Source of the DNA: CALOBA01 sp942491465
Lineage (GTDB): Bacteria > Pseudomonadota > Gammaproteobacteria > Chromatiales > Chromatiaceae
DNA: 64,000 bases
Reading direction: 5' to 3'
NCBI GenBank assembly: GCA_942491465.1
Contig: CALOBA010000073.1
Coordinates: 94,610 to 158,609, forward strand
Positions 17,689-26,108 of the stretch are shown piece after piece; position 1 is the stretch's first letter, and every line of letters begins with the position of its first letter. A program made the position numbers and the translations under genes. Below the pieces are notes generated by a model that was not told where the DNA came from, did not search any database, and saw nothing but the letters and a program-made list of their open reading frames with translations.

Positions 17689-19104
17689 TCATGGGCAGCC
17701 TCCGCCGTGCTGATGGCGCATGCGCAGATAGCTGTCCTCGACGCCGTGATTCGCCGCAAGGCTGGGCGCAACCTCCAGCATGGGATTGCGTACCTCAAAC
17801 GGGCGGTTGTCCGTCGGGTCGCCGGAGAAGCGGATGACGCTGGCGTTGCGACCGGCGCGCTCGCCGTCCTCGTCGCCGCGGTGGCCGAGGCCGAAGGCCG
17901 ATGGTGTGGCATCGTTGACATGGACATAGTGCTCATAGGTTGGGCCATCCGGCCAGAACGGCGCGGCGGCGCCCATGCTGGTCACGCGCACGTCCACCAG
18001 CGGTTCCGGGTAAAGGTCCGGCTGCATGCCCAGCGACGCCTGCGCGTCGTACAGGGCCAGGCTGGTCACCGCACCGCCCTGGCTGTGGGCGAATACCTCC
18101 GGCGAGCGCCCGGCGCTGATCTCGTCGTAGAGGTAGTCGCTGAGCTGGTCGACGGCGGGGTTGCGACCATCATGGGCGCGTGGCGCTCGGCCCTCGTTGG
18201 CGGCCTTGATCAGCCGCCGATCCTGGCCGGTCTGCACCGCATCGCCGAGGAAGCCCTCGGTGGCGTTGTAGATGCCGGTGACATTGCCGCAGGTCTGCTC
18301 AGCAATGGCGTGCAGGGTGCGGCAGTGGTCCTTGCGGGTGGTGTTGATACCGTTGACGTAGACGATATCTCGGGTCGGCTCGCCGGCCGCGCGGCGTTGC
18401 TCACAGCACGGGCTCTGCGACGGCGTTGTCCGCGAGCGCGCCTGCGCGGCGGTGGCATCTCCCGCCAGCGTCGTGCAGTTGCCGTCTTCGCCAGGGGCCA
18501 TGAAGTGGCCGTCGGCGCCGACGTCGCTGTCGGCGTCTGGGCAGCAGTCCTGCTGGGAGCGATCCGGGCGCTTGCCGGTGAGCCACTCGCGCACCTTGTC
18601 GTAGGCGTTCTGCGCCCGCTCCGCGAGCGTGGCGATGCCATCGTGTGCCCGGGCCAACGCATCGAACCCCGCATCGGCAACGCTGCGCATCCCATCGCGC
18701 ACCATGCCCTGGGTGGCGGCGATGGCCCGCTGCGTCATCGCCTTGCCCCACTCGTAGGCGTCGACGACCTTCTCCTTGCCCCATTGATAGGCTTCGACGG
18801 CCTTTTCCGCGGTCCATTCCGCGGCCTCCACCGCGCTATCCTTGCCCCATTCATAGGTCTCGACGGCGCGCTCCTTGCCCCAGTCGTAGGCGGCTTCGGC
18901 CGCATCCACCGTCGCATTGACCGCGTCCTTCGCTGCCCGCATCGCCGTCGCGGCGGTCTTCTTGGCAACCGCCTGGCTGTACTCAAAGGCCGCCTTGGAC
19001 TGCTTGCCGACCCAGCGCGCCCCGGTCGCCACCGCGCTCGCCGCCTCCTTGGCCGTCTCGGTCGCCTGGTTCCATGCGTTCTTGAAGACGTCTCCCCAGG
19101 CCAT
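17689..19104 (-). CDS. lipase-like T6SS effector
   Basis: 471 aa. The N-terminal 170 residues are helical and repetitive, with tandem copies of an [AE]YxWGKExAVE-type unit (YDWGKERAVETYEWGKDSAV, then YQWGKEKVVDAYEWGK). The C-terminal half is an alpha/beta-hydrolase: DIVYVNGINTTRKDHC (first strand), PEVFAHSQGGAVTSLALYDA with a nucleophile elbow H-S-Q-G-G (Ala replaces the first Gly of GxSxG), RVTSMGAAAPFW and a late His in HYVHVNDATP. It resembles Tle-type phospholipase effectors, which attack target-cell membranes. A 119-aa gene lies 3 bp upstream and a putative immunity gene follows directly. Effector status is inference from domain and context. Confidence 0.65.
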   Translation of the reverse strand: MAWGDVFKNAWNQATETAKEAASAVATGARWVGKQSKAAFEYSQAVAKKTAATAMRAAKDAVNATVDAAEAAYDWGKERAVETYEWGKDSAVEAAEWTAEKAVEAYQWGKEKVVDAYEWGKAMTQRAIAATQGMVRDGMRSVADAGFDALARAHDGIATLAERAQNAYDKVREWLTGKRPDRSQQDCCPDADSDVGADGHFMAPGEDGNCTTLAGDATAAQARSRTTPSQSPCCEQRRAAGEPTRDIVYVNGINTTRKDHCRTLHAIAEQTCGNVTGIYNATEGFLGDAVQTGQDRRLIKAANEGRAPRAHDGRNPAVDQLSDYLYDEISAGRSPEVFAHSQGGAVTSLALYDAQASLGMQPDLYPEPLVDVRVTSMGAAAPFWPDGPTYEHYVHVNDATPSAFGLGHRGDEDGERAGRNASVIRFSGDPTDNRPFEVRNPMLEVAPSLAANHGVEDSYLRMRHQHGGGCP

Positions 19105-19107
19105 GGT

Positions 19108-19467
19108 CTACCCCTCGCCCTGCAGCGCTTTGAACATCGTCAACGTCCACGCCTGCAGCCAGTCGCGCTTCTCGGCGCCGCTGTAGTCCTGCGACGCCAG
19201 CACCAGCTGCGCGGCCGGAAAGAACCCGTCGAAGTCCCGCCCGAGCTGCCAGGCCGTGACCACGTAGACGGCGATCTCATCCTCGTTCAGCAGACCATAG
19301 CCGCGGGCCTTCTCGATCTCCTCGGCGACGCCTTGGCGCAGTTCCGCCCCGGGGACTTCGGCGGTATCAGGGAAGCACTCCGCCAGCAACCGGAGCAGTC
19401 GCTCCAGGTAGATCTTCTCCGACTCGGCGTTGAGGGCGGCGAGCTGTTGTTCCGTTAATGTCAACAT
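19108..19467 (-). CDS. 119-aa T6SS effector-associated protein
   Basis: The ATG at 19467 has GGGAG upstream. The family start MLTLTEQQLAALNAESEKIY matches that of the 118-aa protein at 59132 (MLTLRPDQYQAL…), and both carry an ARGYGL/GAGYGI turn and a GRDFD motif near residue 85–90. The gene ends 3 bp before the lipase effector. The second copy also directly precedes a gene of unknown function. Constant length, position and motif suggest a chaperone or adaptor for the cargo next to it. No named function is known to me. Confidence 0.55.
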   Translation of the reverse strand: MLTLTEQQLAALNAESEKIYLERLLRLLAECFPDTAEVPGAELRQGVAEEIEKARGYGLLNEDEIAVYVVTAWQLGRDFDGFFPAAQLVLASQDYSGAEKRDWLQAWTLTMFKALQGEG

Positions 19468-19561
19468 GAGCGGGGGACTCCCAAAATATTGAAAAGTCTT
19501 CAGTAGTACCAATTGCCATCCCAGGGCTAAGTGCCATGCACTCTAGGACGAAAAATGAGCG

Positions 19562-20062
19562 TCAACCCTCGGCATCTGAACGAGCGAATAACAGAAAGTT
19601 GTCTCCTCTGGCACCCATGCGCTTCGCAATGAACGTCGCTTCAGCCGCGGGAAATGCCAGGAATCTCTGGCCTGTGCTGGAGAAGTCCAAAAATACAGTC
19701 TCTTTGAATGGCTTTTCAGGGTGGTACTTGCGCCGAACCGTTTCCACGATCTTGCCGCCTTCTAGAAAGAGGATGAGGTCTTCAAACTCCTGTCGTCCCG
19801 GAATATCCACGCCGATATTAGCGGCAACTACCTGCGTTGCAGCGGTCATTTTGACGAACACGACACGATCCCATTGGAAGCTTGTTATTGTCGCGAGGTC
19901 GATCAGGCAACTAGACTTGTCAGGCGGGCATTTCTCACTCAATGCATCATAGAGATTTACAGTCATTGGTTTCCCAGTGCAGTTCATCAACGCCCCAAGA
20001 GACAGGGCAAACACCAAGATACTGAACACTCGTGCCAAAGCGAAGAAATATCTCGTCGGCAT
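19562..20062 (-). CDS. hypothetical lipoprotein, possible Rhs immunity
   Basis: 166 aa. The N-terminus RYFFALARVFSILVFALSLG followed by ALMNC is a signal peptide with a lipobox ending in Cys. The mature part (LYDALSEKCPPDKSSCLIDL, DRVVFVKMTAATQVVAANIG) is unfamiliar. It is AT-richer than the neighbouring effector genes and lies just downstream of the Rhs toxin tip, where immunity genes sit. A periplasmic immunity role is a position-based guess. Confidence 0.5.
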   Translation of the reverse strand: MPTRYFFALARVFSILVFALSLGALMNCTGKPMTVNLYDALSEKCPPDKSSCLIDLATITSFQWDRVVFVKMTAATQVVAANIGVDIPGRQEFEDLILFLEGGKIVETVRRKYHPEKPFKETVFLDFSSTGQRFLAFPAAEATFIAKRMGARGDNFLLFARSDAEG

Positions 20063-20145
20063 TCAGCAACGCTCCGAGTTTGTTTGTTCTTGCCGAACAT
20101 TAAGGTAACCGTTTGGTTAGCGGTCTTGTCTTTCGCACATGCCAG

Positions 20146-20622
20146 TCAATCCCGAATGGCTTGCTGCTCAGCATCCCATCCGTTCTCATTCAACTCCATC
20201 AACCGCTGATGTGCGGTTTCATACTGTTCGGCTGAAATTGATCGCTGAACGGCGGACCAAGTGCCGTCATCTTGCTCTTCAGTAACCCAAAGACCTCCGT
20301 CGTGAAACTGGGACAAAACTTCCAGAGAAAGCTCTTGCATGTCTGATGGTTGATTTTTGCCTCCAATTGCTCGCCCGATTTCGTTGTTACGAAGGTCCGC
20401 GTAACCGTCGGCAGCAGCGCTGGTTTGAAAGTTTGTTATTTGTCGATTGGCGCCGTTAACAGCAAATGGATTTGCTTCGTGGGCGTTCCCCGCTTCGTGC
20501 GCTATTTGGCCCCCGCGCGGCGAGGTGATCGGTGCCTGCCATAGCGTATGGGGGAAGGCGTGGACTTGCGATCCTTCGCGGGAACCAGTCTCCAGCCGAG
20601 GGGTGGAGGAAAGGGGATGGCC
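20146..20622 (-). pseudogene. Rhs C-terminal toxin tip (DUF6973-like), out of frame with core
   Basis: Minus-strand coding with no start of its own: HAFPHTLWQAPITSPRGGQI, AHEAGNAHEANPF, DLRNNEIGRAIGGKN, then LWVTEEQDDGTWSAVQRSIS to the stop. The HAFxHxxWQ … AHE … NNEIGR pattern resembles DUF6973, found at the ends of polymorphic toxins. It belongs to the Rhs gene upstream but is separated from that frame by the G tract at 20623–20786. Whether the break is real or an assembly fault cannot be told from the sequence. Confidence 0.5.
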
Positions 20623-22979
20623 GGGGGGGGAAGGCAAAAGGGGCGGGGGGGGGGGGGAAAGGGGGGGGGGGTTGGGAAGAGGGGAGGGGGGGGAGAGGGG
20701 GGTTGGTGGGGGAGGGGGGTCGGGGAGGGAAAAGAAAGGTTGGGTGGCGGGGGGGGGGGGGGAGGGGGAGGGGGGGGGGGGGGGGGCGAGAGACCGGCAG
20801 CCAATCCCGCTACGGCACCGGCAGCGATGGCGACCGGCAAGCTGACCGGTGCTGTGGCCACAAGCGCAGCGGTAACGGCTACCGCCGCGACCACGCCTAC
20901 GGCGACGGAGATGGCTGCCTTGGCGATCCCTCCAAGACTCCAAAGCCCGAGCGGATCGCGCGCGTTGACCGGATCGTCGCCCGCATAGCCGTAGAGGTCT
21001 GGCCCACCAGCAATCCCAATCGGATCAGGACTGATATAGCGCCCCAACCCCGGATCGTAGTACCGAAAGCGGTTGTAGTGCAGCCCGGTCTCCGGGTCGT
21101 GATATTGGCCGGGGAGCCGCCAGGGTTGGCGGACGTGCTCGTGCAGGGGTATGGCCTGGCCCCAGGGGGTGGCGTCGGCGGCCCAGGCTATGCGGCCTTG
21201 GGCATCGCTGATGCGCCGGGGGGAGCCGAGGTGGTCGTTGTGGCTGTAGTAGATCGCACCGTCGATGCGCAGGGCGAACAGGCTGCGGCTGTCGGGGTGC
21301 CAGCAGTAGTCGCGGCGGTGGGTGCCGTCGGGGCCATGCTCCAGCTCACTGATGAGCTGCTCGCCAGCCCAGAGGAAATGGGTGGTGACGGTGCGGCCAT
21401 CGGCCTCGGTGACCTGTTTGTAGCTGCGCCGCGCGAAGGCGTCGTAGCCGTAGCGAATGCGCTGGCGGCGGGGGTTGCGGACCTCGACGAGCAGGCCGCG
21501 GTCGCTCCAGCGGTAGGTCCAGGTGCCGTCGGGGCCGCGGCGCTCGATGAGGCGCCCGCGGGTGTCGTAGCCGTAGGTATGGTCGCCGCTGGTCAGCAGC
21601 TTGCCGGCGGGGTCGTATTGGGCCTGGGCGGCGCCGGCTTGGAGGCGGTGGCCGGCGGCGTCGTAGCGGTCGATCTCGCCGCGGCGCCGCGGGTCGGTGC
21701 TGCAGCCTTCGACGATGGTGCTGCTGAGCCGACCGCAGGGGTCGTAGTCGTGGTGGCGCAGCGGGCGGCCCGCCTCGTTGACGGAGGTGAGGCGGTCTTC
21801 GACGTCGTAGCTGTAGCGGGCGTCGTGGACCGGGCGACCGACGGCGGTGATGAGCAGGCCGCTGAGCTTGCCGGCGGCGGTGCGGGTCTCGCGGCAACTC
21901 AGGCCGTTGGGCAGGCGGGTGTCGGTCTGGCGCTGGTCGGGGCTATGGCGGATGGGGGTCTCGGTGCCGGTCCAGTCGGTGATGCCGGCCAGATCCAGGT
22001 CGGCGTCGCGGCGGTAGCCGATGGCGCCGGTGGGGCCGTCGATGCCGATGAGGCTGCCGTTGGGGTCGTATCGGTAGCCGATGGTCGCGCTGCCGTTGGT
22101 CTCGCCTTGCAGGCGGCCATCGTCGTCGTAGCTGAATGCGATGCGCCGGTCATCGACGACGGCGGCGAGGATGCGGCCGTCGGCGTCGTGCTCGTAGTCG
22201 ATGATCTCGCCGTCGCGGTAGCGGATGCGGCTGATGCGCCCGTCGCTGTAGTCGATCTGGGCGTAGGGGCCGTCGGCGTCGCCGATGGCGGCGAGTTGGG
22301 CCTGGCTCGGGTCGTCCGGGGATGGGCGCCAGAGGTAGGTCTCGCGGCGACCGTCGGGGTAGGTGACGGCCTTGGGGCGGTCCCATTGGCCGTAGGCGAA
22401 GCGGGTGACGGCGCCGTTGGCGTCGGTGACGGCGATGAGCCGGCCTTGGGCGTCGTAGTCGAAGCGCTGGCTGCCGCCGGCGCGGTCGGTGTATTCGCCC
22501 AGGTGCTCGAAGTCCGGCCAGCTCAGTGTCTCTTGGCTGCCGTCGGGGAAGCGCAGCGCGGTGAGGTTGTCGGCGCTGTCGTAGTCGAGCTGCCAGGCGG
22601 GGCCGGGGGCGTCGCCGGCGCGCCGGTCGATGCCCATGGGCCGACCGCGCTCGTCCCAGCGCAGGCCCAAACGGGTGCCGGCGGGGTCGGTGAGACCGAG
22701 CAGGCGGCCTCGGGGGTCGTTCTCCAGCGTCCAGCGCCGCCCGAGCGGGCTCTGCACCTGGCCGATGAAGCCTTGCTCGTCTGGCGCGTAGAGGGTCTGC
22801 TGGCCGAGGGGCGCTGTGACGCGCACGGTGCCGGCGGCGGGGTCGGCGACGGCGCGGCAGGGGCCGTCGTTGAGCCGCTCGGCGAGGCCGACTGCGATGC
22901 GCTCGCGGCGCAGGGCGGCGAAGACGGCGGCGTCGAGGGGGCCGGGGCTGCCCGGTCTGTCTGCTGTATCCGGTTCCAT
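20502..22979 (-). CDS. Rhs/YD-repeat polymorphic toxin core
   Basis: Starts at 22979, 12 bp after the PAAR stop. About 650 residues of YD repeats (for example FDYDAQGRLIAVTDANGAVT, YSYDVEDRLTSVNEAG) lead to the Rhs core end RYYDPGLGRYISPDPIGIAG, GPDLYGYAGDDPVNARDPLG. The YD repeats form the hollow shell that encloses the toxin; the DPxG end is the self-cleavage region. A hydrophobic segment (AVAVTAALVATAPVSLPVAI) follows, then the frame enters the G tract and stops at 20502 in what is probably the wrong frame; the toxin tip continues in another frame to 20146. The core is short for Rhs (usually over 1000 aa). Delivered by T6SS through the adjacent PAAR protein. Confidence 0.8.
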   Translation of the reverse strand: MEPDTADRPGSPGPLDAAVFAALRRERIAVGLAERLNDGPCRAVADPAAGTVRVTAPLGQQTLYAPDEQGFIGQVQSPLGRRWTLENDPRGRLLGLTDPAGTRLGLRWDERGRPMGIDRRAGDAPGPAWQLDYDSADNLTALRFPDGSQETLSWPDFEHLGEYTDRAGGSQRFDYDAQGRLIAVTDANGAVTRFAYGQWDRPKAVTYPDGRRETYLWRPSPDDPSQAQLAAIGDADGPYAQIDYSDGRISRIRYRDGEIIDYEHDADGRILAAVVDDRRIAFSYDDDGRLQGETNGSATIGYRYDPNGSLIGIDGPTGAIGYRRDADLDLAGITDWTGTETPIRHSPDQRQTDTRLPNGLSCRETRTAAGKLSGLLITAVGRPVHDARYSYDVEDRLTSVNEAGRPLRHHDYDPCGRLSSTIVEGCSTDPRRRGEIDRYDAAGHRLQAGAAQAQYDPAGKLLTSGDHTYGYDTRGRLIERRGPDGTWTYRWSDRGLLVEVRNPRRQRIRYGYDAFARRSYKQVTEADGRTVTTHFLWAGEQLISELEHGPDGTHRRDYCWHPDSRSLFALRIDGAIYYSHNDHLGSPRRISDAQGRIAWAADATPWGQAIPLHEHVRQPWRLPGQYHDPETGLHYNRFRYYDPGLGRYISPDPIGIAGGPDLYGYAGDDPVNARDPLGLWSLGGIAKAAISVAVGVVAAVAVTAALVATAPVSLPVAIAAGAVAGLAAGLSPPPPPPPPPPPPPPPNLSFPSPTPLPHQPPSPPPPLFPTPPPFPPPPRPFCLPPPAIPFPPPLGWRLVPAKDRKSTPSPIRYGRHRSPRRAGAK
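20623..20786. repeat. 164-bp nearly pure guanine tract
   Basis: After two C residues the plus strand is almost only G with scattered A and T to 20786; only three further C residues occur. On the Rhs coding strand this is a C run read as poly-Pro. It holds runs of up to about 16 G, could form G-quadruplexes, and coincides with a frame change in rhs. Confidence 0.9.
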
Positions 22980-22991
22980 CGGATGGTCGCG

Positions 22992-23351
22992 TCAGCCCAT
23001 GGCGCAGTCGACAAAGGGGGCGCCCTTAGCGGCGGCGGCCTTGAGTGCCCCGCCGCCGGCCGACATGCCGATCATGACCGTGGGGCAGCCCATGGTGATG
23101 ACGCCGCCGTGGGCGGTCATATCGCCGAGCCGCGCGGCAGGCTGGCCGCTGATGATGACGGTGGGCGAGCCCTGGGCGATGCTGTCCGGCGGGCCGATGC
23201 AGGTGGCGGTGTCGCCAACGCGGGCGGCGGGCTGGCCGCAGATGATGACGGTGGGGGCGCCGGTGGCGACGGGGCCGCCGACGTGGGGCTTGGGGCCCGG
23301 GTCGACCATCGGGCAGGTGTGCATGTCGCCAAGGCGTGCGGCTGGGGGCAT
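22992..23351 (-). CDS. PAAR-domain T6SS spike-tip protein
   Basis: 119 aa, start MPPAARLGDMHTCPMVDPGP at 23351 with GGAGA upstream. It shows the PAAR pattern: repeated PAARxGD units (PAARLGD, PAARVGDTATC, PAARLGDMT), HTCP, HVGGP and ITMGCPTVMIG. PAAR proteins cap the VgrG spike and link cargo to it. The gene lies 12 bp before rhs on the same strand, so the two form one unit. A much longer frame extends upstream but starts in unrelated sequence. Confidence 0.85.
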   Translation of the reverse strand: MPPAARLGDMHTCPMVDPGPKPHVGGPVATGAPTVIICGQPAARVGDTATCIGPPDSIAQGSPTVIISGQPAARLGDMTAHGGVITMGCPTVMIGMSAGGGALKAAAAKGAPFVDCAMG

Positions 23352-23749
23352 GGCGGGTCTCCGTGTGCAGGTCCTTTCGGCTTGCGTCACTGCGCTCCGT
23401 AAGCCGAGACTGTCGTTTGATCGGAGCATATCCTGGGGATATGCCCGACGAAAACCCAGGACTCCATCGATAATTGACACAGGTCAAGCGGAGTCTTACA
23501 AACAACACACACCCCACGATGGGGACCGGCCAGATGGCGGCGAAGGTTGAAGACCACACCGCAACCGATGTCGACGACGGCATCGATGGCGGGACGACAA
23601 CCGCCTTGGCGGAGCGCGAAGATGCGGACATGTGCGCCGCATGTGGCTTGGGGCAGCGTAGGATATTGCGCCGGCTTGCCCCGTTGCAGCAGTGATTCAA
23701 CCGAAGCATGCGCCATGGCTGCTTCATCCCGATCCCCAATCCCATCGCC

Positions 23750-24307
23750 ATGCCCGATCTGTTCTCTCCAACCCGGCGCTCCCGCCTGATGGCGCGGATC
23801 AGCGGCCGGGACACCAAGCCGGAATGGGTCCTGCGCTCGGCGCTGCATCGGCTGGGCTTCCGGTATCGCCTGGGCGGTGCCGGTCTGCGCGGACGTCCGG
23901 ATCTGGTGCTGCCCAGGTACCGCACCGTCATCTTCGTCCACGGCTGCTTCTGGCATCGGCACCCGGGCTGCAAGCGCGCCACGCAGCCCAAGACCAACGC
24001 CGCCTTCTGGCAGGCCAAGCTCGACCGCAACGTGCAGCGGGATGCGGACAACGCCTGCGCCCTCGCCGCCGCGGGCTGGGCGGTGATCACGGTCTGGGAG
24101 TGCGAGCTGTACCGGGACCCGGTTGCGGTGGCCGAGGGTATTGCCGCCCGGCTGCGACCGAGCCCGACGCCCGAGTTGCAGTATCCGACACCCGGCGAGC
24201 GGCTGGACCGCGCGCAGCTGCTGGCGGTGGCCGAGCAGAAGGTGCGCTATCGGCTCGGCGATGCCGCGTTGCCCGCCAACCCCGACGACGAGACCGACCC
24301 CGCATGA
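23750..24307 (+). CDS. vsr: very short patch repair endonuclease (Vsr)
   Basis: 185 aa, start MPDLFSPTRRSRLMARISGR. Vsr nicks beside T·G mismatches that arise by deamination of 5-methylcytosine. Visible motifs: RDTKPEWVLRSALHRLGFRY (about 20–39), LRGRPDLVLPRYRTVIFVHG with the catalytic Asp of the PD-(D/E)xK fold, and CFWHRHPGCKRATQPKTN, the zinc-binding and active-site stretch. A C-terminal tail beyond the usual 140–150 aa is present. It overlaps the methylase start (ATGA), the classic coupling of vsr with a C5 methylase. Confidence 0.9.
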   Translation: MPDLFSPTRRSRLMARISGRDTKPEWVLRSALHRLGFRYRLGGAGLRGRPDLVLPRYRTVIFVHGCFWHRHPGCKRATQPKTNAAFWQAKLDRNVQRDADNACALAAAGWAVITVWECELYRDPVAVAEGIAARLRPSPTPELQYPTPGERLDRAQLLAVAEQKVRYRLGDAALPANPDDETDPA

Positions 24308-25500
24308 GCGATCCCGCAGGCGGCTTCACCGTCGTCGACCTGTTCTCCGGTGCCGGGGGCATGAGCCTCGGCTTTCATCGCCACCCGGGCTTTCGGCTGG
24401 TCGCCGCCGCCGATGCCGAGATCGGCAAGCCGAGCGGCGGCGCACTGCAATGCAACGGCACCTACGCGCGCAACATCGGCATTGCCCCCAAGGCCCTCGA
24501 CCTGGCCGCACTCCCGCCCGAGCGCTTGGCCGCCGCGCTGGGGCTCGGGGGCGTCGCCGGTGTCGATGTGCTCAGCGTCTGCCCGCCCTGCACCGGCTTC
24601 AGCCGAGCCAATCCCCACAACCATCGCAACGACGACCATCGCAACGGCCTGGTGGGGCGTGCCGCGGCCTTCGCGCTGGCCCTGGATGCCGACATCGTCG
24701 TGATGGAGAACGCCCGCGAACTCATCCGCGGCAACTTCTCCCACCACTATCAGGCGTTCCGCACCACGCTGACCCGTCGCGGCTACCGGGTTGCCGGGGC
24801 CAACTACCTGCTCAGCCGCTTCGGCCTGCCCCAGGTGCGTGAGCGCGCCATCGTCATCGCCGTCAAGCCGGCGCTTAGCCTGCGCACGCCCGACGACCTA
24901 TGGCACGGCTGGACGGTCCGCCCCCAGGCGCTGACGGTCCGCCGCGCCTTCCAGGCCATCAGCGCGGACGCGACCGGGCGCCTTGCCTACCCCGGCTTCG
25001 CCTCGTCCGAGGTGCTGCGCCGCATCCGCGCCATCCCCCGTGATGGCGGCTCCTGGATGGACCTGCTCGCCCATGCCGAGGCCGAGACCTTGCTCACGCC
25101 GTCGATGCAGCGCATCGCCGCCGCGGGCCGCTTCGGCTCCTACCCCGACGTCTACGGCCGGATGGCCTGGGACCGGCCGGCCCCGACCATCAAGCGCGAG
25201 TGCGCCCACGTCGGCAACGGGCGCTATGCGCATCCCGAAGCGGACCGCCTCTGCTCGGTCCGCGAGATGGCCATGCTGCAGGGCTTCCCGAACCCGTTCG
25301 TGCTCGCCGATGCCGGCCTGTCCAACCGCTACCGCCACATCGGCGATGCGGTACCGCCGCTGATCTCCTATCAGATCGCCCACCTCTGCGACTGGATCTT
25401 GACCGGACGCAAGCCCGATATGCGCGACATCATCCTGCCGGGGACCCAGCTGCGAGGGACCGATCTGGTTTGCGAGCGAGAACCCCGGCCTTGCCGATGA
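24304..25500 (+). CDS. DNA (cytosine-5-)-methyltransferase
   Basis: 398 aa, ATG overlapping the vsr stop. Motif I FTVVDLFSGAGGMSLGFHRH binds S-adenosylmethionine; motif IV VLSVCPPCTGFSRANP holds the catalytic Cys; motif VI is ENAREL (ENA instead of the usual ENV); motif VIII GLPQVRERAIVIAV; motifs IX–X RLCSVREMAMLQGFP and GDAVPPLIS. Complete in length. With Vsr next door and no cognate restriction nuclease visible, it may be a solitary methylase or the remains of a type II system; the nearby fragmented hsdM belongs to another system. Confidence 0.9.
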   Translation: MSDPAGGFTVVDLFSGAGGMSLGFHRHPGFRLVAAADAEIGKPSGGALQCNGTYARNIGIAPKALDLAALPPERLAAALGLGGVAGVDVLSVCPPCTGFSRANPHNHRNDDHRNGLVGRAAAFALALDADIVVMENARELIRGNFSHHYQAFRTTLTRRGYRVAGANYLLSRFGLPQVRERAIVIAVKPALSLRTPDDLWHGWTVRPQALTVRRAFQAISADATGRLAYPGFASSEVLRRIRAIPRDGGSWMDLLAHAEAETLLTPSMQRIAAAGRFGSYPDVYGRMAWDRPAPTIKRECAHVGNGRYAHPEADRLCSVREMAMLQGFPNPFVLADAGLSNRYRHIGDAVPPLISYQIAHLCDWILTGRKPDMRDIILPGTQLRGTDLVCEREPRPCR

Positions 25501-25553
25501 CACCGCTCCCCAGACCCTGAACGCCCGCGCAGACGCGAGCGAGCGCGCGGGCC

Positions 25554-25804
25554 GGCTTATCCCCGGGTGCTGTTCGGCAACTGTGGGTAACCCTGTCGAC
25601 AACCGAGCCAAGTCGCTGATTCCACGGCTGTGAACGTTCGGTTGATCGAAAATCGTACAGGCGGGCGGCGCGGAAGTCCCCCCTGGGCCCCGGCCCTGGC
25701 TTATCCCCGGGCGCTGTTAAACAGTTGTGGATAAGTGTGTCGATAACCGCTCCAAGTTGCTGTTCCTGCGGGTGTGCCCTATAGATCGTCCGAAAATCGT
25801 ACAG
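25554..25804. repeat. 107-bp tandem duplication with a DnaA-box-like site
   Basis: Copies at 25554–25660 and 25698–25804 both run from GGCTTATCCCCGGG to AAAATCGTACAG and differ by scattered substitutions. The second copy holds TTGTGGATAA (25725–25734), a perfect DnaA box on the opposite strand. Related GTGGATAA-like and CTGTGGA motifs recur nearby to 25890. No gene is evident from 25501 to 25949. Confidence 0.6.
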
Positions 25805-25949
25805 TTTTTCAAGTCGTTGAATGTTAGCGCCTTTACGGCGCTTCCCCCGCTGCTTGACGGCCCTGGGACGAGCCTGCGGACAAGCTGTGGAGAACCTGAG
25901 GACGGCGACGCCCAATTGCCTGAATGGCTTGAGAGTCTTGGCTGGAAGA

Positions 25950-26107
25950 ATACCCATTGACGCGTACATGCTCGGCAAGATCGCCTCCGCCGGCCAGAAC
26001 GGCCAGTTCCGCACCCCGCGCCACATCATCCAGCTGATGGTTGAGATGGTCGAGATGGTCGCCCCGACCCCCGACGACGTCCTATGTGACCCCGCCGGCG
26101 GCACCTG
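25950..26107 (+). pseudogene. hsdM (type I methylase) internal fragment
   Basis: About 50 codons read MLGKIASAGQNGQFRTPRHI, IQLMVEMVEMVAPTPDDVLC, DPAGGTC. This is the start of the N6-methylase domain of HsdM: the GQFxTPxH helix and motif I DPAxGTC. Normal HsdM continues with GFL and NPPY. Here the coding stops exactly where an 83-bp repeat array begins. The VEM unit is duplicated. Nothing of the rest of an hsd operon is seen. Confidence 0.65.
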
Positions 26108-26108
26108 C

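Noticed and set aside
17587..19458. 623-codon plus-strand open frame
   Set aside because: Antisense to the lipase effector; composition is typical of a GC shadow and no start signal is present.
20532..23402. 956-codon plus-strand open frame
   Set aside because: It is the antisense shadow of the GC-rich rhs and PAAR genes: Gly/Ala/Val-rich with no domain, while the minus strand has clear YD repeats and PAAR motifs.
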